From Bacteroides sp. MSB163 (GTDB lineage: Bacteria; Bacteroidota; Bacteroidia; Bacteroidales; Bacteroidaceae): 64,000 bases of DNA. Made by a program: the position numbers and the translations under genes. A model generated the notes under the pieces. It had not been told where the DNA came from and made no database searches. It saw only the letters and a program-made list of their open reading frames with translations. The DNA is taken from the NCBI RefSeq assembly GCF_036416795.1, contig NZ_CP143867.1:1612001-1676000 (forward strand), in the 5' to 3' direction. How positions within the stretch are numbered: the first letter of the stretch is position 1; every line of letters begins with the position of its first letter. Of this stretch, positions 8,576 to 15,668 are shown piece after piece.

Positions 8576-10940
8576 TAATGAGTCTTACTTCATATATCTC
8601 ACCTATTTGCTTGTTTGGTTTTGCCACAAACTTGATGCGTACTTGTTTCTTATCCTGCAAGAGAGTAGCTGGAATGTCATAAGTTTCTGCCTTGAACTCT
8701 GATATGCGATATTTGCCAGTGTTGTTGATGGAACGGAGAAGCACATCATCAATATAGATATCGAATTCATGGCTTTTCCATTCGCCCACTCCCCAATACT
8801 TGAGTCGCAACTTGAGGTTAGTCAGACCGTCGGTTTGCATGAGGTAACTAAAATAATGTCCGTTGCGGGCATCGCGGTAGAAGACATTATTTGTATTACC
8901 GGTGTATGACTCGTCGGTCTCCATCTTGTGATCGGTTTCCGGTTGCTGTTCACCCGGCTGCACTTTGTCGACAGTGCTTGCTTCAAGTACCTGACGTTCC
9001 TGTTCCTGCTTGGCAATGTTATCGATGTATTGCTTGTAACTGTCTTCAGTGAGAGCAAGCCAATACATCATATAGCGAGAGTCATGAATTTCGAAGAATG
9101 GCTGCAATTCTCCTTCAATCTTGTTTTCCATGCGGGTACTGAGTGTGAAGTGCAGCGGCTTACCTGGCACAGGAGTGAGCTGCGACGGGATGCTGGCAAT
9201 GTCATTGTTGATGAGGATTGGAGCTTTATCAATAGGCTGCTTTGGACCGTCTGCATACTGCCCGAAACGACTGTCATCGGCTATGAGTGAAGTCATCGAC
9301 TCTGTACCGGTTTTCATGCCGAGAAGGATAGGGCCATGCATGAGAGCAACGTACTGCGGTTCGTTGGGTAGATAGCGCAGGGATGAGTGCATTGGGAAAT
9401 GGATATTCACCACATCGCCTTTTTTCCACTTGCGATGGATGCTGACGTAGGAGGACGGGCCTGTAATAATGTCGACAGGCTTTCCGTTTACACTGACCTT
9501 GAATTCGCCCGGATGTACCCATCCCGGATAGCGCACCATGAGATTGAATGTGCCTTTACCTTCCGCAATAGTAATAGTACTGTTTTCAGAATAAGGGAAA
9601 GCCGTCTCCTGACGTAGCGTGATGCCGCGTTCTTTCCAGTCGAGCTGCGAAGCCGCATATAGATTCACAAAAAGAGCATCACCTACATGGGTGTAGATGA
9701 ATTGTCCGTACTTGCCATGGTTCTCCATACCGGTGCCGACACAGCACCACATTGCTTCATTAGGAGCGGAGTAGTTGCGATAGTGGCGGGGACGGGCAGG
9801 CGTGAAATAGACGTAGCCTCCATGTTCCGGATGCTGGGTAGAGAGTATGTGGTTGAAAGTGGCAAGCTCGTAGTAGTCGGCATACCGCACTTCCGGATTA
9901 CGGCGATGGAGGTCTTCTGTCAGTTTCAACATATTGTTGGTGTTGCAGCTCTCAGGACCGTCAATGTCATTGATGAAATCCATGCAAGCATCCTTGGCGG
10001 GGAAGTGTTCACGACGGCTATTCCCGCCAAATGCAAGGCTGCGCTCGCCTGTTACAACGTCCCAGAAGAATGAACTTGCCGCATGATAATCCTCATTGCC
10101 CGATAACTCTGATATACGCTCGAAGCCGATAACTTTGGGTACTTGCGTATTGGCGTGCATATTGTCGAGACAGTCCTGCCGCTGCGACATAGGAGTAAAT
10201 AACCGTTTATGAGAGAAACGCTTCGCGCAGTCAAGGTACTTCTGTTCGTGGGTAATGGCATACGCATCGGCAAGCACCTCGTTCATGCCGCCATGCTCGT
10301 TGCCAAGCATCCGTTCCATCTGTTCGTCCGACAGACCTGATGTGATATCGATTGCCCAATTACAGAATTGCAGAAAAAGAGTCTTTGCCTGCTCGTTGCC
10401 GCAATATAGCCATGCGTCGCGCAAGCCTGCATACATCTTGTGCAGGTTATAGAAAGGTGCCCACGAACCGCTGTATATGCGGAAGTCGCCATCTTTGAAA
10501 CCGTTCCATATATTCTGGCTGTTAGGCATTCCACCCATGTAGCCAGCACCCCATTGGGGATGATTCTTGCAATTGGCTTCGGCGCATTCGGCAATTTCAC
10601 TGATAATGTACTCCATGCGCTTGCGACATTCTTCATTGCCGGTAGCTGCGTTAATCGCCATAGCTGTGAGGTAATGTCCCCCCACATGTCCGTCCAATCC
10701 GTCCCAATTGGGATAACACTTTGCTTTGGGTGTCAGTCCTGCCTCTTTTCGATAGGGAGCTATCAGGCGGTCACAGTCGTACTTGAGCAATGTCTCGATA
10801 TTCAGGTCACGGGCATGTTTCAAGGGTCCTTCGAGGAGTGTTATTTGCGAGAGAGGAAACTCGTTGGAATACAATTTATCTTGTGCATTTATCCCTGTGG
10901 CAGCACATATAAATAATAGAATAGTAAATGTTTTTTTCAT
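8568..10940 (-). CDS. GH127 beta-L-arabinofuranosidase
   Basis: 790 residues with a signal peptide ending TGINAQ. The (alpha/alpha)6 barrel of GH127 (formerly DUF1680) is marked by NEHGGMNEVLADAY, GPESCNTNNMLKLTE (Glu about 330, Cys about 332) and MWCCVGTGMENHGKYGQ (Cys about 399 and 400). In characterised members Glu-Cys-Cys-Cys bind zinc and the first Cys of the CC pair is the nucleophile; all are present. About 350 C-terminal residues form extra beta domains typical of the large Bacteroides members. It would remove terminal beta-L-arabinofuranose. A paralogue is at 15669-18086. The gap to the upstream GH43 gene holds a 17-bp inverted repeat but no clear promoter, so read-through from the GH43 promoter is plausible. 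Confidence 0.92.
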   Translation of the reverse strand: MKKTFTILLFICAATGINAQDKLYSNEFPLSQITLLEGPLKHARDLNIETLLKYDCDRLIAPYRKEAGLTPKAKCYPNWDGLDGHVGGHYLTAMAINAATGNEECRKRMEYIISEIAECAEANCKNHPQWGAGYMGGMPNSQNIWNGFKDGDFRIYSGSWAPFYNLHKMYAGLRDAWLYCGNEQAKTLFLQFCNWAIDITSGLSDEQMERMLGNEHGGMNEVLADAYAITHEQKYLDCAKRFSHKRLFTPMSQRQDCLDNMHANTQVPKVIGFERISELSGNEDYHAASSFFWDVVTGERSLAFGGNSRREHFPAKDACMDFINDIDGPESCNTNNMLKLTEDLHRRNPEVRYADYYELATFNHILSTQHPEHGGYVYFTPARPRHYRNYSAPNEAMWCCVGTGMENHGKYGQFIYTHVGDALFVNLYAASQLDWKERGITLRQETAFPYSENSTITIAEGKGTFNLMVRYPGWVHPGEFKVSVNGKPVDIITGPSSYVSIHRKWKKGDVVNIHFPMHSSLRYLPNEPQYVALMHGPILLGMKTGTESMTSLIADDSRFGQYADGPKQPIDKAPILINNDIASIPSQLTPVPGKPLHFTLSTRMENKIEGELQPFFEIHDSRYMMYWLALTEDSYKQYIDNIAKQEQERQVLEASTVDKVQPGEQQPETDHKMETDESYTGNTNNVFYRDARNGHYFSYLMQTDGLTNLKLRLKYWGVGEWKSHEFDIYIDDVLLRSINNTGKYRISEFKAETYDIPATLLQDKKQVRIKFVAKPNKQIGEIYEVRLIKQ

Positions 10941-10962
10941 GGTTACATTCTTTTTATATAGC

Positions 10963-11027
10963 TATATAGTCAAATAGAAATGTATTGCGAATTTCATATT
11001 CACAAATCAGTTCTATTTGACTATATA
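10963..11027. repeat. 17-bp perfect inverted repeat between GH43 and GH127
   Basis: TATATAGTCAAATAGAA (10963-10979) and its exact complement at 11011-11027, with a 31-bp spacer. It is AT-rich and lacks a T-run on the gene strand, so it is more like an operator or an mRNA-processing stem than an intrinsic terminator. Confidence 0.7.
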
Positions 11028-11046
11028 CTGATTGTTGTTTATATTC

Positions 11047-13131
11047 TTATGCAAGAGGGGTAAACACAACCTTATATGTTTTAACCACCCCTTTATAGTC
11101 GAATTTCACAATAGCGGTTCCGGAAACCGATGTTGCCTGGATAATCTCTACTTTCACGCTCTTGTCAGTTGCTGATGCCGACACAGTAGGTATTCCGGTT
11201 GTTCCGGCGGGAAGCTTGCAGACAGCCTCATAGATGTCATAGCCGGTGATACCATTGCTTTCGGTAGAACGTACAGGAGTTGCCGGCACTTCGATTGCTT
11301 TCCCGTTTACTTCGATATTTACTTTGGGGACAACCGGACGAACAATTTTCTTCTTGTTGGAACTGAATCCCAATCCGGCTAAATCAAAGAGATCACCGGT
11401 CTCCTGACTTTCAGCAACGAGGTAAATTGCATGTTTCTTGTCCAAATGGTCAACAAACTTCGATACGTCGATTGTAAACTGTGTTGTTTCCTGTACCGAA
11501 TTGGCGGGAACAACTATCTCACCTATCTTCGTTCCTTTCCAGGTTTCGTTATCCCACGGACCGTCTAACCAAACATTCACTTTAAACGTCTTTGATGTTT
11601 TCGGTGCAAGGAAGAGGTTGAAGGCTGTTTTGTTTCCCTTTTTGGTTCCTTCGAAAGCTTTCAGGCCCAGTTTATCTTTATTCAATCCGCCGAAACCGAA
11701 GTACTTATATCCTATTATATTGCCGTTTTTCACGTTTGTGATGGGGGCATGATTATCCCAGATGTCCCATGAATCCTGTTGGATACGTCCGTCGGAAAGA
11801 TAACATGCGAATCCTGCGGAATAATACTGGTAAGGATCAAGACCAAATATATGGAAGCCTTCCGAAGTTACTTCCGCTCCTTTGTATTCATTCCCTTGGC
11901 TGTCTTTGGCTGTCCAGATTTTATCTTTTGCATACGGGTCGTAAGCTCTGATGGATACTTTACCGCCTTCCGATACCGGCTTCTTATCCCATTCTACATG
12001 GATTGGAGCTACCATCGACTGGCGGGCGTTGCCGAAGCCACGGGGCGGGCGGTGATAGAATACATACCATTGTCCGTTGATGAGCTCTATACTTCCGTGC
12101 GTATTGTGTCCTGCATTAGTTGTTTGCAGTCGTGAACCATCCTGATTTAACACCGGGGCACGCGAATCGACCAGAACGCCGCCGCTTTTCCATGGACCCA
12201 GTGGAGAATCACCATAAGCGTAGCGCAAAGTGGAGTTGGAACTGCCCAATCCATAGTCGGGACCTGAATGCCCGCTATAGATGGTCACGTATTTGTTTCC
12301 GATCTTACGTATGGATGAGGCTTCAAAGAAATTGAATGATTCGAGATCTTCTCCGGGAAAGATGTGCGGATAGGAAATATTCTTCGGACCGCGGTTGTTG
12401 CCTCTGCGGACGCCTGCCGGCATGAAATAAGGAATCACTTCTGTGCCGGGGCGTACGGAATACATGGTGTTTTGGTCCAGCTGGGCGGCTAATGAACGTT
12501 GGAATCCCCAGTATCCATAGGCTCTGAATCCGATTTCATAATCCGGGTCGTTCGGGTCTGTGATGTATTCGATATATATAGACGGGTCGAATCCCAGAAT
12601 ACTGCCGGGAAGGGTTTTCGTGCCGTCGGCAGTCAAGTTGATGGGTGTAAAAGGTCCATCGGGACGGCTTCCTTTAGCCACCATCGCTTCCCTGTCTCTG
12701 CCTCGGCTGTGCGGGAACAGATAATATTCTTTTGTGCCGTCCTTTCTTTTCACTTCAACAAGGTCGGGAGCGTACATCACATCCCATTGTCCTCCTACCT
12801 GATAGGTGAAGATGGGGCCTTCGTCACGCCAGCTTGATAAATCCTCCACGGGTGCCGACCACATCCTGATGTCTGGTCCGCAATAACTGCCGAAGCGGAC
12901 ATCGTGCGAACCGATGATGTAAGCGCGAAATTTCCCCGGATTGTCGGGGTCTTCAAAAACACGGGGTTCTCCGTCCGGTAAATGTTCCCATAACGGTAGA
13001 TACGGATTACCGGCTCCGTGATAAACAAACTTCGACGTTTTGGGCTGATTATTATTACCGGCTATTGCTTTTGTTATTGCAAACACAGGGACAATAGCAA
13101 ACAATAATAAAACGACTTGAATTCTTTTCAT
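11047..13131 (-). CDS. Secreted GH43-family glycosidase with C-terminal beta domains
   Basis: 694 residues from ATG 13131 (a TTG two codons upstream is less likely). A signal peptide ends near AIAGNN. The five-bladed propeller of GH43 is seen from about residue 45 to 390: LPDGEPRVFEDP with the catalytic-base region, GSHD, MYAPDLVEV, GFDPSIYIE, FFEASSIRKIGNKYV with the likely acid Glu, and HGSIELINGQWYVFYHR. After that come two beta-rich modules of about 150 residues each, the first resembling a carbohydrate-binding sandwich and the last Ig-like (KVNIEVNGKAIEVP). Expected activity is alpha-L-arabinofuranosidase or beta-xylosidase; the subfamily is not determined. The gene is headed by the shared 21-bp direct-repeat operator and leads the minus-strand unit that probably includes GH127. 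Confidence 0.85.
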   Translation of the reverse strand: MKRIQVVLLLFAIVPVFAITKAIAGNNNQPKTSKFVYHGAGNPYLPLWEHLPDGEPRVFEDPDNPGKFRAYIIGSHDVRFGSYCGPDIRMWSAPVEDLSSWRDEGPIFTYQVGGQWDVMYAPDLVEVKRKDGTKEYYLFPHSRGRDREAMVAKGSRPDGPFTPINLTADGTKTLPGSILGFDPSIYIEYITDPNDPDYEIGFRAYGYWGFQRSLAAQLDQNTMYSVRPGTEVIPYFMPAGVRRGNNRGPKNISYPHIFPGEDLESFNFFEASSIRKIGNKYVTIYSGHSGPDYGLGSSNSTLRYAYGDSPLGPWKSGGVLVDSRAPVLNQDGSRLQTTNAGHNTHGSIELINGQWYVFYHRPPRGFGNARQSMVAPIHVEWDKKPVSEGGKVSIRAYDPYAKDKIWTAKDSQGNEYKGAEVTSEGFHIFGLDPYQYYSAGFACYLSDGRIQQDSWDIWDNHAPITNVKNGNIIGYKYFGFGGLNKDKLGLKAFEGTKKGNKTAFNLFLAPKTSKTFKVNVWLDGPWDNETWKGTKIGEIVVPANSVQETTQFTIDVSKFVDHLDKKHAIYLVAESQETGDLFDLAGLGFSSNKKKIVRPVVPKVNIEVNGKAIEVPATPVRSTESNGITGYDIYEAVCKLPAGTTGIPTVSASATDKSVKVEIIQATSVSGTAIVKFDYKGVVKTYKVVFTPLA

Positions 13132-13197
13132 AACCAATCTAATCTTTTTTATACGTAAATATTTATGTTATTATTTATTCAATAAGACACCATGCGA

Positions 13198-13261
13198 CAA
13201 AAGTAAGCTATCGAAGAATGAGTGGCTTTTGATATTAGATATTTGAATTTCAAAATCAGAT
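13198..13261 (-). promoter_or_regulatory. Shared operator and promoter of the GH43 minus-strand unit
   Basis: Read on the minus strand, two related 14-mers, ATCTGATTTTGAAA (13261-13248) and ATCTAATATCAAAA (13240-13227), lie 21 bp apart with TCAAAT between them. A TACTTTTG -7 element (13205-13198) starts 56 bp after the first repeat starts. The same layout is found at 15547-15610 and 23124-23187. Confidence 0.8.
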
Positions 13262-13325
13262 ATATTTGTGATAATCCTTGTAAGTATGGAGTAAGAAGAT
13301 AGATTGTTTTCTCATGTGTCTTTTG

Positions 13326-15245
13326 TTATTTGTTGAATAACAATTGTGCAAAATGATACAGATTATTCCTCCATACCGGCCAGGTGTGTCCACCCGGATA
13401 TTCGGAATATGTATATTTCAGTTTTAGCGTATCAAACTCTTTAAGCATATTCTGGCAGTTCTGATAGGCTATATCTTCTTTGCCTCCCATGGCGATCCAG
13501 AGTAATCTTAGTTGAGAGTCTATTGCCGCTTTATTTTTGCTGATAAACTCATACTGGTCATCTGCAACTTTCTGGTAGAAGGGTAACCATCCAGAACTGA
13601 ATACACCGAGATGAGCAAACAAATCTGTATGATACAATCCGGCATAAAGTGTCTGTATACCTCCCATGGACAAGCCTGCAAGTGCCCGGCTGTCTGCTTC
13701 TTTTCTGACACGGTAGTTATCTTCTACAAATGGAATGACAGCCTGCATCAGCTCGGCTTCGAATGCTTTCAAGGCACCGGCACTGAACCCGGCAGAAGGC
13801 ATATTGCCATCAAGCATTACTACTAACATGGGTTTGGCTTTTCCTGCTGCGATCAGGTTGTCCATTATCAGGTCGGTCTTTCCTTGTGTGCCCCAGCCGC
13901 GTTCGTCTTCTCCACCACCGTGCAGAAGGTATAGAACGGGATATTTCTCGTCTGTACGGGTGTCATATCCTGCCGGAGTATATACGAAGAAGCGTCTCCA
14001 CGAGCGGCTTACCTCCGAATAATAACGCTTCATGCGGATATCGCCATGCGGCACATCTTTCAGCGCATAATATTCTCCACCTTCAAAAGGCACTTCAATG
14101 CCGCTTGCCATGCGTCCCATGCCATAGAAAGTCTCGCTTCCGGGATCAGCTACCGCCACTCCGTCTATCAGGAGCGAATAGTAGTGGAAACCTTCTCCCA
14201 AAGAGTCTGTAACCGTTTGCCAGATGCCGTTTTCCTGTCTGGTCATATCATATTTCCGTCCCAAATCCAATTGGACTTTTTGTGCTTCCGGTGCTTGTAT
14301 GCGAAATATGGCACGATGGTCTGCCGTCAGTTGTGGATATTTGGAGTTCCGTACATTGGTCTCCGCACGCATACCATGAATGCCGTATTGGTCGAAACTT
14401 GATGTGTTTACCGGTTTGAAAAGCAGTTGGGAGAACAGGTAGAGGTCATTCTTCCATACATTGAAGTCGTGCCCGCCTGGCTCCACATAGAAGATGTGGG
14501 GAACCCGATGCCGTTGCAGATAGAGGTGAGTGCGCTCGCTGAAGGACATTAGGTTGTCATTGTCCCCGCAGGATATCCACAGTAGTTTCAGTTGTTGTTT
14601 GGCAGCTTCCGGATTAGGGACAAGCACTTCGGGTGCTTTGGTATTAGGAGCGGATGAGAACCCTCCTACCCAAGCAAATTTATCCAGATTTCCCAGACCA
14701 AAATTTAGGGATTGTCCGCCACCCATTGACAGTCCTGCGATGGCCCTGCTCTCCCGGTTCTTGATTACAGGATATGTCTTTTCAATAAAGGGAATCAGGT
14801 CGTTCAGCAGATCTTTTTCAAAAATGGCGAAGCCTTCCACTTTATCTGGAGCCATGATATTGCCCGTAGCGCGGTCATCCTTTATGGCTCTTCCGTTGGG
14901 GAGTACTACGATCATCGGTGTTAGTTTGCCTTCGGCATATAGATTATCGAGAATGACTTGCGGTTTGCCGTTATTGAACCATTCCAGTTCGTCGCCCCCA
15001 ATGCCATGCAGCAGATAAAGTACAGGGTATTTCTTGCTCTTGCTGAAGCCGGGAGGGGTATAAACCAATGCTCTCCGTTTCGTACCAACGGTTTTAGAGT
15101 TATAAGTCACTGTTTCTATTTTCCCTTGGTCTATTCCTGCCTTTTCTACGTCGGAACCAGCCAGGGAGTGGGGGATGGTACTTTGTGCCTGTACCCCGAA
15201 GCAATACGCCAATGCGCATACTAAGATGATTGCAATGTTTTTCAT
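13326..15245 (-). CDS. Two-domain esterase (CE1/esterase-D fold twice) with linking E-set module
   Basis: 639 residues from ATG 15245; an earlier start at 15278 only adds residues before the signal peptide (ending GVQAQ). Two alpha/beta-hydrolase domains are present: about residues 30-285, with GLSMGGGQS (Ser 173), and about 395-640, with GLSMGGIQT (Ser 526). Each has the YLLHGxGxxE oxyanion segment and a late catalytic His (GGHDFNVW; GGHTWPVW). Between them is a CBM48-like E-set module (AIFRIQAPEAQKVQLDLG). Such proteins remove feruloyl or acetyl groups from decorated xylan. This enzyme links the locus to an esterified hemicellulose. It has its own promoter (15265-15330), separate from the GH43 gene. 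Confidence 0.9.
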   Translation of the reverse strand: MKNIAIILVCALAYCFGVQAQSTIPHSLAGSDVEKAGIDQGKIETVTYNSKTVGTKRRALVYTPPGFSKSKKYPVLYLLHGIGGDELEWFNNGKPQVILDNLYAEGKLTPMIVVLPNGRAIKDDRATGNIMAPDKVEGFAIFEKDLLNDLIPFIEKTYPVIKNRESRAIAGLSMGGGQSLNFGLGNLDKFAWVGGFSSAPNTKAPEVLVPNPEAAKQQLKLLWISCGDNDNLMSFSERTHLYLQRHRVPHIFYVEPGGHDFNVWKNDLYLFSQLLFKPVNTSSFDQYGIHGMRAETNVRNSKYPQLTADHRAIFRIQAPEAQKVQLDLGRKYDMTRQENGIWQTVTDSLGEGFHYYSLLIDGVAVADPGSETFYGMGRMASGIEVPFEGGEYYALKDVPHGDIRMKRYYSEVSRSWRRFFVYTPAGYDTRTDEKYPVLYLLHGGGEDERGWGTQGKTDLIMDNLIAAGKAKPMLVVMLDGNMPSAGFSAGALKAFEAELMQAVIPFVEDNYRVRKEADSRALAGLSMGGIQTLYAGLYHTDLFAHLGVFSSGWLPFYQKVADDQYEFISKNKAAIDSQLRLLWIAMGGKEDIAYQNCQNMLKEFDTLKLKYTYSEYPGGHTWPVWRNNLYHFAQLLFNK

Positions 15246-15264
15246 GGTTCTGAATTTTATGTCG

Positions 15265-15330
15265 CAAACATACAGCATTCTGCTTTCTCAGCCCAATAAT
15301 GATGTTACACGTTTCTTTCCTGATGTTACA
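15265..15330 (-). promoter_or_regulatory. Promoter and 21-bp direct repeat upstream of the tandem esterase
   Basis: On the minus strand TATGTTTG (15272-15265) is a good -7 element, with TTG 21 bp upstream. TGTAACATCA occurs twice, at 15330-15321 and 15309-15300, exactly 21 bp apart. The geometry resembles the shared operator of the GH units but the sequence is different, which suggests another regulator of similar build. Confidence 0.65.
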
Positions 15331-15404
15331 TCTTTCGAAAAATATGGCTATCCGTTGCTTTTCAAATCTGTACCCCTTCATTGTACCTTTATCATAGTTG
15401 CACC

Positions 15405-15514
15405 GTACCCGAGTCGTACTTGCTCCGTACCAAGTCCGTAGTTTCTCCGTCTGAAGGTACCTCTGACCGAAGAATGTACGGAGCAAGTACGGTTCGGATA
15501 CGATTTAAGTACGA
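15405..15514. repeat. 11/22-bp periodic GTAC repeat array with inverted second half
   Basis: GTAC recurs at 15405, 15416 and 15427, then at 15476, 15487 and 15509, in an 11-bp register. The left half has units ending in CC and the right half has units beginning GTACGG. The 16-mer CGTACTTGCTCCGTAC (15415-15430) is perfectly complementary to 15476-15491. It lies between the divergent esterase and GH127 promoters, and no coding potential was recognised. Confidence 0.7.
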
Positions 15515-15546
15515 TAGAACTGCGGTAAATCTACGAAAGAAGTTTT

Positions 15547-15610
15547 ATCTGAAATCTAAAATCAAATGTCTGAAATTGATAATAACTATGATATAATAGG
15601 CCTATTTTTG
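15547..15610 (+). promoter_or_regulatory. Shared operator and promoter of the GH127-GH97-GH2 operon
   Basis: ATCTGAAATCTAAA (15547-15560) and GTCTGAAATTGATA (15568-15581) are 21 bp apart with TCAAAT between them. The -7 element TATTTTTG (15603-15610) starts 56 bp after the first repeat. 23 of 35 operator positions are identical in all three copies in this window. Confidence 0.8.
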
Positions 15611-15668
15611 CAGTGTACCAGATTGTATGGAAGTAGGAGTGTAAGTGGAAATAAATAAGGATTAGGAA

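Noticed and set aside
15261..15610. CRISPR-like array in the 15.2-15.6 kb gap
   Set aside because: Repeats are 11/22 bp without unique spacers and no cas genes are present; it is a periodic array plus two promoters.
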